DNA of 63,140 bases from an uncultured Anaerolineales bacterium. Its GTDB lineage: Bacteria > Chloroflexota > Anaerolineae > Anaerolineales > UBA6663. The DNA is taken from NCBI GenBank assembly GCA_937952305.1, contig CALFZO010000066.1, forward strand, positions 1-63,140, in the 5' to 3' direction. The translations under genes were made by a program, and so were the position numbers. The notes beneath the pieces were generated by a model. The model was not told the DNA's origin, made no database searches, and saw nothing but the letters and a program-made list of their open reading frames with translations. Below are positions 24,642-33,594 of the stretch, piece after piece; within the stretch, counting starts at the first letter, position 1, and every line of letters starts with the position of its first letter.

Positions 24642-24688
24642 TCCCGGCCGGCGCGCCGGGATCAAGGCTTGGCCGGCTGAGGCCGGCC
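24642..24688 (+). other. Two intercistronic hairpins after the metal-binding protein gene
   Basis: TCCCGGC/GCCGGGA (24642-24648 with 24655-24661) and GGCCGGC/GCCGGCC (24671-24677 with 24682-24688, TGAG loop) form two adjacent 7-bp stems without T-runs. They lie inside the operon, between the binding-protein and ATPase genes. They may stabilise the upstream mRNA segment so that binding protein is made in excess. Confidence 0.5.
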
Positions 24689-24720
24689 TGACGAAACGCA
24701 GGGCGCTGCCCAGGAACCGC

Positions 24721-25500
24721 ATGTCTGAAGTCATCCTGCCGTACAGCCGTCACAACCACGCGGACCCCGTCTCCGGCGCGCCCGCGCTGGCGGTGAGGAT
24801 CGAGCGCGCCTTGTATCCGGGCACGGCCGAGCCGGCGCTGCGCGACATCACCCTGACGGTGCCGGTGGGCACGCGTGTGGCGCTGGTAGGCCCTAACGGC
24901 GCCGGCAAGAGCACGCTGCTCAAGGCCAGCGCCGGGCTGCTGCCGGTGCAGAGCGGCACCATCCGCCTGTACGGGCGGCCGGTGGGCGATTGCCGGCACC
25001 GCGTGGCCTACCTTCCCCAGCGCAGCGACCTGGACTGGCGCTTTCCGGCCGACGTGCGCCGCTTGGTGATGACGGGCCGCTACGTCCATCTAGGCTGGCT
25101 GCGCCGGCCGAGCCGCCAGGACTGGGCGCTGGTGGACCAGACCATGGACGCGCTGGGCATCGCGCACCTGGCCGCGCGCCAGATCGGCGAGCTTTCCGGC
25201 GGGCAGCAGCAGCGCGCCCTGCTGGCCCGCGCCCTGGCCCAAGAAGCCGACCTGCTGCTCCTGGACGAGCCGCTCAACGCCGTGGACGCCGACACCCGCG
25301 CCGTGATCGCGCGCGTGCTGAGCGATCTGCGTCAGGCCGGCAAGACCGTGGTGGCGGCCACGCATGACCTGGGCCGGCTGGAAACCGACTTCGACGGGGC
25401 CCTGTACCTGTGCGAGGGCAGCGAGGTAGCCGCCCCGCCCGGCTCTTTCACCGGCCTCCGCCTCGGGCAAGAGCGCCCCGAAAGCGAGCACAGTCACTGA
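24721..25500 (+). CDS. Metal ABC transporter ATP-binding protein (ZnuC/MntB-like)
   Basis: This 259-residue ATPase has Walker A GPNGAGKST near residue 59, a Q-loop YLPQRSDLDW, signature LSGGQQQRALLARAL, Walker B LLLLDEPLNAVD and a switch His (VAATHDLGRL). The YLPQRSD.DW.FP..V...V.MGR-type segment is typical of the Mn/Zn family. The N-terminal ~25 residues and the C-terminal HSH end contain several His. The permease gene follows after two bases, so the transporter is complete within the operon. Confidence 0.93.
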   Translation: MSEVILPYSRHNHADPVSGAPALAVRIERALYPGTAEPALRDITLTVPVGTRVALVGPNGAGKSTLLKASAGLLPVQSGTIRLYGRPVGDCRHRVAYLPQRSDLDWRFPADVRRLVMTGRYVHLGWLRRPSRQDWALVDQTMDALGIAHLAARQIGELSGGQQQRALLARALAQEADLLLLDEPLNAVDADTRAVIARVLSDLRQAGKTVVAATHDLGRLETDFDGALYLCEGSEVAAPPGSFTGLRLGQERPESEHSH

Positions 25501-25502
25501 GC

Positions 25503-26324
25503 ATGCACTGGCTGATTGATCCGTTGCGCGATCCGTTCATGCAGACGGCCCTGGCCGCGGCGACCCTGATGGGCCTGGCCTCGGCCACCCTGGGCGTCTA
25601 TGTCGTCCTGCGCCGGATGGCCTTCATCGGCGACGCCCTGTCCCACACCATCCTGCCGGGCGTGGTGATCGCTTACCTCAACCACTGGAACCTGACCGTG
25701 GGCGCGCTGGTGGCCGGCCTGCTGACGGCGCTCGGCATCGGCTGGTTCTCGCGGCGCCAGACGCTGCGCGAGGACACGGCCATCGGCATCCTGTTCACGG
25801 GCATGTTCGCGCTGGGTTTGCTGCTCATCAGCACCACCGGCTCCTTCCGCGATTTCACGCATATCCTCTTCGGCAGCATCCTGGGCGTGACGCGCAGCGA
25901 CCTGGGGCTGATGGCGGCCGTCACCGGGTTGGTGCTGGCCGTGCTGTGGCTGTTCGACAAGGAACTGGAACTGACGTCGTTCGACCCGACCCACGCCGAG
26001 GCCATCGGGCTGCGCGCCGATTGGCTGCGCTACGGGCTGCTGGGGCTGCTGGCGCTGACCGTGGTGATCGGCGTGCAAGTGGCGGGCGTGGTGCTGACCA
26101 GCGCCCTGTTGATCACGCCGGCCGCCACAGCCTCCCTGCTCACCAACCGCCTGCCGCGCATGATGGCGCTCTCGGCGGCCGTGGCCTTGCTTTCGGCGGT
26201 GGCCGGCCTGTACACCTCGTACTACTTCGACGTCTCGCTGGGCGCCTCGATCGTGCTGGCCTGCACGCTGTGCTTCGGCGCGGCCTGGGCCGCGCGCAGT
26301 CTGAGCGGCCGGCGCGGGGGGTAG
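25503..26324 (+). CDS. Metal ABC transporter permease (ZnuB/TroC-like)
   Basis: This 273-residue permease has about eight helices and belongs to the ABC-3 family. The N-terminal DPFMQTALAAATLMGLASATLGVYVVLRRMAFIGDALSHTILPGVV is diagnostic (R-R-M-x-F-I-G-D-A-x-S-H), followed by EDTAIGILFTGMFALGLLL and an A-x-x-T-S-L-L-T-x-R-x-like cytoplasmic segment. ATG 25503 lies two bases after the ATPase stop; a frame starting at 25410 overlaps that gene and is rejected. Confidence 0.93.
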   Translation: MHWLIDPLRDPFMQTALAAATLMGLASATLGVYVVLRRMAFIGDALSHTILPGVVIAYLNHWNLTVGALVAGLLTALGIGWFSRRQTLREDTAIGILFTGMFALGLLLISTTGSFRDFTHILFGSILGVTRSDLGLMAAVTGLVLAVLWLFDKELELTSFDPTHAEAIGLRADWLRYGLLGLLALTVVIGVQVAGVVLTSALLITPAATASLLTNRLPRMMALSAAVALLSAVAGLYTSYYFDVSLGASIVLACTLCFGAAWAARSLSGRRGG

Positions 26325-26326
26325 CC

Positions 26327-26599
26327 ATGCCGCTCTACGCCTACGCGTGCCGCCGCTGCGGCGCCGCCTTCGACGTCCAGCTCACCTTCGCCGAGTTCGA
26401 CCGGGCGCGTCCGCGCTGCCCGGAGTGCCGGAGCCGCCGCGTCCGGCGTCAATTGGCCGCGCCGGGCATGAAGGTGAAACGCGGCCCAGCCCTGACGCGC
26501 GACCAGATGGAGCAGGCTGCGCGCCTGACCGAGCGCCGGCTGGGCGCGGGCGGCGGCCACTCCGACGGTGGCGCGCCCGAGCACCAACCCCACTCGTAA
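26327..26599 (+). CDS. FmdB-family zinc-ribbon protein
   Basis: This 90-residue protein begins MPLYAYACRRCGAAFDV and has a second CPEC knuckle near residue 33, the pattern of the FmdB/CxxC_CXXC_SSSS zinc-ribbon family. The tail is basic, then Gly- and His-rich. ATG 26327 is two bases beyond the permease stop, so it is probably the last gene of the metal operon. The family has no firmly known function. Confidence 0.88.
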   Translation: MPLYAYACRRCGAAFDVQLTFAEFDRARPRCPECRSRRVRRQLAAPGMKVKRGPALTRDQMEQAARLTERRLGAGGGHSDGGAPEHQPHS

Positions 26600-26801
26600 C
26601 CGCTCGCGGGAACAGGCCGCGCCGCAGCTTGCCCCAGTTGCCTTGGGACAAGCGGTCCCATCAGGCAAGGTGCTCTTGAACCGGCTGGGCGCCCCAGGCG
26701 AGGCCCTACCCCGGCAACCCCAACTCCCGCCCACCGCGCCGGCCAACCCGTGGGCACCCGCCGCCATTAGCCAAAGACTCAGAAACTGAAGATTTTCCCT
26801 G

Positions 26802-26863
26802 TTGACTTGGGAAGGCGCTTTCCCTTATATTACTGTCACCCAATGCGAACGTTCGCGCGAACG
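26802..26863 (+). promoter_or_regulatory. Promoter and two LacI-type operators of the first sugar cluster
   Basis: TTGACT (26802-26807) and TTATAT (26825-26830) are 17 bp apart. The 16-bp near-palindrome GGGAAGGCGCTTTCCC (26809-26824) fills the spacer almost exactly, and a second palindromic block follows the start region. There GCGAACGTTCGC (26845-26856) is perfect and overlaps CGTTCGCGCGAACG (26850-26863), also perfect. CG-centred palindromes are typical LacI-family operators. ATG 26871 follows eight bases later. The gap before this promoter (26600-26801) shows nothing I recognise. Confidence 0.75.
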
Positions 26864-26870
26864 ATATCTT

Positions 26871-27890
26871 ATGAACCGTAAGCGGGTTTCCCTCAAAGAC
26901 GTCGCCGAACTGGCCGGCGTCAGCTACCAGACGGTCTCCAAGGTGCTCAACGGCCAGGTGCATGCCTCGCCGGAAACGCTTCAGCGCATTCAGAGCGCGG
27001 CCCAGAAGTTGGGCTATCGGCCCAATCGCCAGGCGCGCAGCCTGCGCACCCAGCGCTCGCACATGATCGGTTATTCCTGGGAACCGCCCCAGGCGGGCCA
27101 GGCCAACTTCATCCTCGACCTGTTCCTGACCAGCATGGTGGAGGAGGCCGAGGCGGCCGGCTACCACCTCCTGCCCTTCCCCTACCGCGAGGGCAGCAGC
27201 CAGATCCAGAGCTATCAGAACCTTATCGACGCCGGGTACGTGGACGGTTTTGTGCTGACGAGCGTGAACTATGGCGATGCGCGGGCGCGTTTCCTGACCG
27301 AACAGGGTTTTCCGTTTGTGGCCTTCGGGCGGGCCAGCGCCGGCCTGGATTTTCCGTGGGTGGACGTGGACGGGGCGGCCGGGCTGCGGCTGGCGACCGC
27401 GCACCTGATCGAGCGCGGCCACCCGCGCATCGCGGCCCTGGCCTGGCCGGCGGACTCGCGCGTGGGCAATGACCGCCTGGAGGGCTACCTCGCGGCGCTG
27501 CGCGCGGCCGGCCGCACGGCGCCGCCGGAATGGATCGCGCGCGGCGAGGGCACCTTCGCCTTCGCCTACGCGGCGACGCGGCGCTGGCTGGAGGCGGAGG
27601 CGGCCCAGCGGCCGACCGCCGTGGTGGCCATGAACGACACCATGGCGATCGGCGCCCTGCACGCCGCCCAGGCGCTGGGCCTGCGCGTGCCGCAAGACCT
27701 GGCCGTGATCGGCTTCGACGACGCCCCCATGGCCGAGTTCCTGTGGCCGCCGCTGACCAGCATCCGCCAGCCCATCCGCGAGGCCGGCCGCAAATGTGTG
27801 GAGCTGTTGATCAAGACGATGGACGGGCAGGCCCTGGCCAAGCACCAGGTGCTCCTGCAGCCTGAGTTGATCGTGCGCGCCTCGGCTTGA
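26871..27890 (+). CDS. LacI-family transcriptional regulator (first sugar cluster)
   Basis: This 339-residue regulator has an N-terminal LacI HTH (VSLKDVAELAGVSYQTVSKVLNG) and hinge region to ~60, then a periplasmic-binding-protein-like sensor (DGFVLTSVNYGDARARFL, VDVDGAAGLRLATAHLIERGHPRIAAL, NDTMAIGALHAAQALGLRVPQDLAVIGFDDAPMAEFLWPPLTSIRQP). ATG 26871 is chosen because earlier in-frame starts lie in the promoter. The sugar-binding protein gene starts 208 bp downstream on the same strand, so this gene probably represses both itself and the GH65 cluster. Confidence 0.94.
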   Translation: MNRKRVSLKDVAELAGVSYQTVSKVLNGQVHASPETLQRIQSAAQKLGYRPNRQARSLRTQRSHMIGYSWEPPQAGQANFILDLFLTSMVEEAEAAGYHLLPFPYREGSSQIQSYQNLIDAGYVDGFVLTSVNYGDARARFLTEQGFPFVAFGRASAGLDFPWVDVDGAAGLRLATAHLIERGHPRIAALAWPADSRVGNDRLEGYLAALRAAGRTAPPEWIARGEGTFAFAYAATRRWLEAEAAQRPTAVVAMNDTMAIGALHAAQALGLRVPQDLAVIGFDDAPMAEFLWPPLTSIRQPIREAGRKCVELLIKTMDGQALAKHQVLLQPELIVRASA

Positions 27891-28098
27891 GGCGTTAACG
27901 AAAACGCCCCGGCCGCTGAGGCGCCGGGGGCGCCGACACGGAACGGTTTCGCAGGCCAAGCCGTGCCGAGCGCTGAGGACCACTCCAAACACACAGGAGG
28001 TGAGCCACCCGAGGACCCATCAAAGACCGGGGCTACCCCGTTGTACTACAACTCCGCGATTGCGACAACCGATAGATTCCCGCTTGGAGGAGACACTC

Positions 28099-29442
28099 AT
28101 GAAACGGCTGTATCAAGCTCTCAGCGCGCTGAGCCTGGCCGCCCTGGTGCTGGCCGCCTGCGCGCCCGCGGCCACGCCTACCCCGCAGGTGATCCGCGAG
28201 ACCCAGATCGTCGAAGTGCCCATGGAAGTCGTGCAGACCCAGGTGGTCGAGGTGGAGAAACCGGCCGAGCAGACCGTGGTGCGGCTCTCCGGCTGGGCGT
28301 CCAGCCCGTCCGAGACCGCGCTGCTCGAGTCGCTGCTGTACAAGTTCTCGGTCGAGAACCCCGGCATCACGGTGAAGTACGAGCCGATCACGGGCGACTA
28401 CAAGCAGGCCCTGCTGACGGCCATCGCCTCCGGCACCGAGCCGGACATCTTCTACATGGACATCTTCTGGTGGCAGGAACTGGCCAAGAACGAAGTCCTG
28501 CTGCCGCTGGACGACCTGATGGCGTCCACCGGCACCCAGAAGGCCGACTTCATCCCGGCCCTGATCGACGCCTTCACCTTCGATGGCAAAGTCTACGGCA
28601 TCCCCAAGGACTTCAACAGCCTGGGCCTGTTCTACAACAAAGCCCTGTTCGCGGCGGCCGGCCTGGCCGAGCCGACCGACGACTGGACCTGGGACGACCT
28701 GAAGGCTGCGGCGGCGGCGCTGACCGACGCCTCCGACCCGAACAAGCCCGTCTACGGCCTGGGCGTGCCGGCCGATCCCGGGCGCTTCCCGATCTTCGCC
28801 TTTCAGAACGGCGGCGGGATCATGACCGACGACTACAGTGACACGGTGCTGGACGGCGACGCCGCGGTGGGCGGCGGCGAGTTCTACGCGGCCTTCAAAG
28901 CGGACGGCAGTGGCGCGCTGCCGTCGGACGTGGGCGAAGGCTGGCAGGGCACGGTCTTCGGCAAAGGCCAGTTCGCGATGGTGTACGAGGGCGGCTGGCT
29001 GATCCCGTATCTGCGCGACCAGTTCCCGAGCACCCAGTACGGCGTGGTGCTGCCGCCGGCCGGCCCGGGCGGCGAGGGCAACCTGATCTTCACCGTGGCC
29101 TGGGGCGTCTCGGCCAACACCAAGAATGCCGAGGCCGCCTGGAAGGTGGTGGACTTCCTGACCAACGCGGCCAGCCAGCAGCAGGTGCTGGAGAGCGGCT
29201 TCGCGCTGCCGTCGCGTGTGGCGCTCAAGGACAGCGACTATCTCAAGAACAACCCGGCCGCCTCGGCCATCTTCCGCGGCTCGCTCGAAGGCGCCCGGCC
29301 GTTCTTCTGGGGCGCGGTCGGCTCGGACGTGAACGACCAGATGGCCAAGGCCCTGGAGCGCGTCTACAAGGAGGGCCAGTCCGTGCGGGACGCCTTCGGT
29401 GAGGGCGCCACCCAGATCCGCGAAGCGATCCAGAGCCAGTAA
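28099..29442 (+). CDS. Sugar ABC transporter substrate-binding lipoprotein (family 1)
   Basis: This 447-residue lipoprotein has the signal MKRLYQALSALSLAALVLAAC (Cys ~21), a Pro/Thr/Val-rich spacer, then the solute-binding fold: VRLSGWASSPSETALLESLLYKFSVENPGITVKYE, a YKQALLTAIASGTEPDIFYMD segment and KVYGIPKDFNSLGLFYNKALF. It presents an oligosaccharide to the two downstream permeases. GGAGGAGA precedes ATG 28099. In the 208-bp leader are an unused AGGAGGTGA (27996-28004) and two short palindromes (28029-28053). Which disaccharide is bound cannot be read, but GH65 in the operon suggests an alpha-linked glucose disaccharide. Confidence 0.93.
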   Translation: MKRLYQALSALSLAALVLAACAPAATPTPQVIRETQIVEVPMEVVQTQVVEVEKPAEQTVVRLSGWASSPSETALLESLLYKFSVENPGITVKYEPITGDYKQALLTAIASGTEPDIFYMDIFWWQELAKNEVLLPLDDLMASTGTQKADFIPALIDAFTFDGKVYGIPKDFNSLGLFYNKALFAAAGLAEPTDDWTWDDLKAAAAALTDASDPNKPVYGLGVPADPGRFPIFAFQNGGGIMTDDYSDTVLDGDAAVGGGEFYAAFKADGSGALPSDVGEGWQGTVFGKGQFAMVYEGGWLIPYLRDQFPSTQYGVVLPPAGPGGEGNLIFTVAWGVSANTKNAEAAWKVVDFLTNAASQQQVLESGFALPSRVALKDSDYLKNNPAASAIFRGSLEGARPFFWGAVGSDVNDQMAKALERVYKEGQSVRDAFGEGATQIREAIQSQ

Positions 29443-29468
29443 TCCGTCGGCCGTCCTCGCTCAACCCG

Positions 29469-29501
29469 CCCGGCCCGTGAGGTGCGGCCTCACGGGCCGG
29501 G
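29469..29501 (+). other. Perfect 14-bp intercistronic hairpin
   Basis: CCCGGCCCGTGAGG (29469-29482) pairs fully with 29488-29501 around a TGCGG loop. There is no T-run, and the permease gene continues on the same strand, so this is not a simple terminator. It probably protects the 3' end of the binding-protein message or attenuates read-through. Confidence 0.65.
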
Positions 29502-29551
29502 TCGCCCGCGCCCGGCCGCGCATCCGGCCCGCGGCGCAGGAGGCCTCCCGC

Positions 29552-30457
29552 ATGTCCACCCTGGCCCGCCCCGGCTCGGCCGCGCGCAGCAAGCGCTTCA
29601 CCGAAGCCGTCACCGGCTACCTGTTCCTGTCGCCGTGGCTGTTCATCTTCTTCACGTTCATCGTCTTCTCCCTCGGCTGGGCCGTCTACCTGTCGTTCAC
29701 CCGGTACAACCTGCTGCGGCCGCCGGAGTGGTGGGGGCTGGAGGGCTATCAGCGGGTGCTGACCGACGACCTGTTTCTGGAGAAGGCGCTGCCCAACACC
29801 TTCAAGTACGTGCTGGTGGTCGTCCCGCTCCAGACCATCGTCAGCCTGGTGCTGGCCTTCGCCATGGACCAGCAGCTGCGCTTCCGGCGCGTCTTCCGCA
29901 CGATCTTCTACCTGCCGTCGGTGACCTCGTCCGTGGTCATCTCGCTGATCTTCATCTGGCTGTTCGCGGCCCAGGGCGTGGTGAACCAGATCATCGGCAT
30001 CAGCTATGACTGGCTGGGGGAGGTCGGCACGGCCTTCTACATCATCATGGGCATGAACATCTTCACCACCAGCGGGACGCTCATGCTCATCTTCCTGGCC
30101 GGTCTGCAGGACATCGCGCCGGCCATCTACGAGGCCGCCAGCATCGACGGCGCCAGCAAGCTCCAGCAGTTCCTGTTCGTCACCATCCCGATGCTGCGCC
30201 CGGTCATCTTCTTCGTGGTCACGGTCGGCGTCATCGGCTGCTTCCAGGTCTTCGACCAGCTGTACGTGATGACGCGCGGCGGTCCGCTGGATTCGACCAC
30301 CACCGTCACCTACCTGATCTACAAGTGGGCGTTCCAGGACACCACCATCAAGATGGGCCAAGCCTCGGCCCTGGCCATCATCCTGACCCTGATCATCCTG
30401 GCCGTCACGCTGCTGCAGCGCCGCGTCATCGAAGGCAGCGGCGCCGCCGCCGACTGA
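29552..30457 (+). CDS. Sugar ABC transporter permease (MalF/UgpA-like)
   Basis: This 301-residue inner-membrane permease has six predicted helices: TGYLFLSPWLFIFFTFIVFSLGWAVYLSF first, and a cytoplasmic EAA loop EAASIDGASKLQQFLFVTIPMLRP near residue 195 that contacts the ATPase. ATG 29552 follows a GCAGGAGG ribosome binding site; upstream frames run into the hairpin. It pairs with the next permease 21 bp downstream. No cognate ATPase gene is nearby. Confidence 0.93.
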   Translation: MSTLARPGSAARSKRFTEAVTGYLFLSPWLFIFFTFIVFSLGWAVYLSFTRYNLLRPPEWWGLEGYQRVLTDDLFLEKALPNTFKYVLVVVPLQTIVSLVLAFAMDQQLRFRRVFRTIFYLPSVTSSVVISLIFIWLFAAQGVVNQIIGISYDWLGEVGTAFYIIMGMNIFTTSGTLMLIFLAGLQDIAPAIYEAASIDGASKLQQFLFVTIPMLRPVIFFVVTVGVIGCFQVFDQLYVMTRGGPLDSTTTVTYLIYKWAFQDTTIKMGQASALAIILTLIILAVTLLQRRVIEGSGAAAD

Positions 30458-30478
30458 GCCGCCCGAGAGGAGCTGAGC

Positions 30479-31411
30479 ATGGCCACCCTTGCCCGTCGCA
30501 CACCCACGGCCGGTTCCGGCGAAGGCCTGTACGCCGTCTGGGAGCGCTTCAAGAACCCGATCTTCTACGCCGTACTGATCGGCTGGGCACTCTTGTGCCT
30601 GGCGCCGCTGTACTTCACCCTGGTCTTCTCGCTCAAGCCGGTGGAGAACGCCTACACGCCGCCGCTGTGGTGGCCGACGCCGTTCACACTCAAGAACTAC
30701 GAGACGGTACTGACCTCGTTCGCGCTCTTCCCGCGCTGGCTCACCAACAGCGTGATTATCGGCGTGGTCACCACGGCCCTGCGTGTGCTGTTCTGCGCCA
30801 TGGCCGGCTACGCCTTCGCGCGGCTGGATTTCCCGCTCAAGGGCTTCCTGTTCAACGCCATGCTGGTATCCATGATGATGCCGGGCGTGGTCACCCTGAT
30901 CCCGAAGTTCCTGATCATCGGGCCGGGCGTGATCAAAGGCGGGCTGGAACTGGGCGGGCTGACCATCCCGACCGGTTTCAACCTGATCAACCGGCTGGAG
31001 GGCGTCATCCTGCCGCACATGGTGGACGCCTTCGGCGTGTTCATGATGACGCAGTTCTACAAGAGCTTCCCCAAGGAGCTGGAGGAGGCCGCCGAGATGG
31101 ACGGCACCGGCCGCTTCGGCACCTTCTTCCGCATCGTGCTGCCCATCAGCCAGACGCAGCTGCTCACCCTGGCGCTGCTCACCTTCCAGGGCGAGTGGAA
31201 CCGCTTTATGGAGCCGCTGCTGATCCTGCGCACGCCCGAGAACTTCACCCTGCCCATCGGCCTGCAGTGGTTCCGCGGCGAGTACTACACGCTCTACTCG
31301 GTCATCCTGGCCGGCTCGCTGTTCAACACCCTGCCGATCCTGGTGCTGTTCTTCGCCTTTCAGAAGTATTTCATCCGGAGCGTGGCCACGTCCGGGTCCA
31401 AAGAGGGCTGA
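30479..31411 (+). CDS. Sugar ABC transporter permease (MalG/UgpE-like)
   Basis: This 310-residue permease has six helices and an EAA loop EAAEMDGTGRFGTFFRIVLPISQT near residue 202. GAGAGGAG precedes the ATG. A moderately extended extracytoplasmic segment after helix 3 (IIGPGVIKGGLELGGLTIPTGFNLINRLEG) is longer than in MalG and may interact with the binding protein. It completes the membrane part of the first importer. Confidence 0.93.
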   Translation: MATLARRTPTAGSGEGLYAVWERFKNPIFYAVLIGWALLCLAPLYFTLVFSLKPVENAYTPPLWWPTPFTLKNYETVLTSFALFPRWLTNSVIIGVVTTALRVLFCAMAGYAFARLDFPLKGFLFNAMLVSMMMPGVVTLIPKFLIIGPGVIKGGLELGGLTIPTGFNLINRLEGVILPHMVDAFGVFMMTQFYKSFPKELEEAAEMDGTGRFGTFFRIVLPISQTQLLTLALLTFQGEWNRFMEPLLILRTPENFTLPIGLQWFRGEYYTLYSVILAGSLFNTLPILVLFFAFQKYFIRSVATSGSKEG

Positions 31412-31442
31412 ACCCGGCGGCCCGGCCAGAGACTGACTCATC

Positions 31443-33593
31443 ATGTGGACCGTTAACCAAGACACTTTCACCCCGGCCTCCCAGCACCATCAGGAGACCA
31501 TCTTCACCATCGGCAACGGCTACCTGGCGACGCGCGGCGCGCTGGAGGAGGGCTACCCCGGCGACCGGCGGGCAACCTTCATCCACGGCGTCTTCGACGC
31601 GGCGCCGGTGGTCATCACCGAGCTCGCCAACGCCCCAGACTGGCTGCCGCTCAGCGTACACCTGGACGGCGAGCGTTTCAGCCTCGCCGCCGGCACCGTG
31701 GAGGCCCACCACCGCAGCCTGGATCTGCGCACGGGCACGCTGACCCGCACCGTGCGCTGGCGTTCGCCGCAGGGCCGCGGCGCCACCCTGACCTTCGAGC
31801 GGTTCGCGTCGCTGGCCGATGAACACGTGCTCTGGCTGCGCTGCCGCGTCGTCCCCGACTTTGCCGGCGAACTGGAGGTGCGGGCGGCGCTGAATGGCTG
31901 CACCGACAACGAAGGGCTGGCCCACTGGATCTGGCAGGCGCAGGGCCAACGCGAAGCCGTCACGTATCTGCACACCCGCACGCGCCAGTCGCGGACCGGC
32001 GTGGCCCTGGCCATGCGCCTGGACGCTGCCGCCGGCCAGCCCGCGGCGCGCGAGTTCTGGGACGTGGAGAACCGCCCGACCGAGGTGCTGCGCTTTGCGG
32101 TCCAGCCCGGTCAAGCCGTCATCGTCGACAAGTGCGTGGCGGTCTCCACGACCCGCGACGTGGCCGAGGCGGCGCTGGCGGAGACGGCCGCCCAGCACGC
32201 GGCCGCGGCCGGCGGCTGGGAGGCGGCGCTGGCCGCCCAAGCCGCGGCCTGGAAAGACGAATGGGACCGCAGCGACGTGGTCATCGAAGGCGACGACGAA
32301 GCCCAGCTGGCCCTGCGCTTCAACCTGTTCCAGCTGCTGATCGCGGCGCCGCGCCGCGACGACCGCGTCAACATCGGCGCCAAGACGCTGTCCGGCTTCG
32401 GCTACCGCGGGCACGCCTTCTGGGACACCGAAATCTTCATGCTGCCGCTGTTCACGTACACGGCGCCACCCATCGCCCGCAACCTGCTGGACTACCGTTA
32501 CCACACCCTGGCGGCGGCGCGCGCCAAGGCTCAGGCGGCCGGCCACGAAGGCGCCTGGTTTGCCTGGGAGAGCGCCGACACAGGCGAGGAAGTCACGCCC
32601 ACCTGGGTGCCCGACTTCCAGGACAAGAAGAAGCTGGCGCGGGTGTGGACGGGCGACCTGGCCATCCACATCTCCGCCGACGTGGCTTACGCCGCCCATC
32701 AATACTGGCGCGTGACCGGCGACGACGCCTGGTTCACGGCGCGCGGCGCCGAACTGATCCTGGACACGGCCAAGTTCTACGCGGCGCGGGCCGAGTGGAA
32801 CGCGGCGGCCGGCCGGTACGAGTATCGCGACGTCATCGGCCCGGACGAGTACCACGATCACGTCGACAACAACGCCTATACCAACCGCCTGGCACAGTGG
32901 AACCTGGAGACCGCGCTGGCCAGCCTGGAATGGCTGCACGCCCACGCCCCTGAGCAGGCGCAGACGCTGGTCCAACGGCTGGACCTGACCGAGACGCGCC
33001 TGGCGCACTGGCGCACCGTCGCCGCCGGGCTCCGCCTGCACACCCTGCCGAGCGGCCTGATCGAGCAGTTCGACGGCTTCTTCGCGCTCAAGGACGTGGA
33101 CCTGGCCAGCTACGAGCCGCGCACCCGGTCGATGCACGAGATCCTGGGGATCGAGGGCGCCAACGAGTATCAGGTGATCAAGCAGCCGGACGTCCTCATG
33201 GTGCAGTACCTGCTGCACGACCATTACTCCGACGACGTGATCCGGGCCAATTACGACTACTACAACGCGCGCACCGACCACACCTATGGTTCGTCGCTCG
33301 GCCCATCCATCCAGGCCATCATCGCCGGGCTGGTGGACGAGCCGGAGGCCGCCTACGAACACTTCCTGCGCGCGGCGCGGGCCGATCTGCGCGACGTGCG
33401 CGGCAACGCCGGCGACGGCATCCACGCCGCCTCGGCCGGCGGCACCTGGCAGGCCGTGGTCTTCGGCTTCGCGGGCCTGCGCCTGCGCGGGGACACCTGG
33501 ACGGTGACGCCGCGCCTGCCGCGCCACTGGAAGCGCCTGGCCTTTCAGTTCTTCCAGCGCGGCGCGCTGCAGCGCGTGGATATCCGAGCCTGA
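31443..33593 (+). CDS. Glycoside hydrolase family 65 disaccharide phosphorylase
   Basis: This 716-residue enzyme is of the maltose/kojibiose/trehalose phosphorylase family, which phosphorolyses an alpha-glucosyl disaccharide to beta-glucose 1-phosphate by inversion. The N-terminal beta-sandwich has the TIGNGYLATRGALEE motif. The (alpha/alpha)6 barrel has GYRGHAFWDTEIFMLPLF near 320, WESADTGEEVTPTW near 378, and the catalytic acid Glu in VIGPDEYHDHVDNNAYTN near 472. A Gly-rich phosphate site follows at the end (HAASAGGTWQAVVFGFAGLR). The WESADTGEE segment looks, from memory, more like kojibiose/nigerose phosphorylases than maltose phosphorylase. The partner beta-phosphoglucomutase gene begins two bases after the stop. 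Confidence 0.93.
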   Translation: MWTVNQDTFTPASQHHQETIFTIGNGYLATRGALEEGYPGDRRATFIHGVFDAAPVVITELANAPDWLPLSVHLDGERFSLAAGTVEAHHRSLDLRTGTLTRTVRWRSPQGRGATLTFERFASLADEHVLWLRCRVVPDFAGELEVRAALNGCTDNEGLAHWIWQAQGQREAVTYLHTRTRQSRTGVALAMRLDAAAGQPAAREFWDVENRPTEVLRFAVQPGQAVIVDKCVAVSTTRDVAEAALAETAAQHAAAAGGWEAALAAQAAAWKDEWDRSDVVIEGDDEAQLALRFNLFQLLIAAPRRDDRVNIGAKTLSGFGYRGHAFWDTEIFMLPLFTYTAPPIARNLLDYRYHTLAAARAKAQAAGHEGAWFAWESADTGEEVTPTWVPDFQDKKKLARVWTGDLAIHISADVAYAAHQYWRVTGDDAWFTARGAELILDTAKFYAARAEWNAAAGRYEYRDVIGPDEYHDHVDNNAYTNRLAQWNLETALASLEWLHAHAPEQAQTLVQRLDLTETRLAHWRTVAAGLRLHTLPSGLIEQFDGFFALKDVDLASYEPRTRSMHEILGIEGANEYQVIKQPDVLMVQYLLHDHYSDDVIRANYDYYNARTDHTYGSSLGPSIQAIIAGLVDEPEAAYEHFLRAARADLRDVRGNAGDGIHAASAGGTWQAVVFGFAGLRLRGDTWTVTPRLPRHWKRLAFQFFQRGALQRVDIRA

Positions 33594-33594
33594 C

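Noticed and set aside
27903..27934. GC-rich imperfect hairpin after the first LacI gene as a terminator
   Set aside because: The stem has a bulge and no T-run follows on the plus strand; the A-run would serve only a minus-strand transcript, and no gene lies there.
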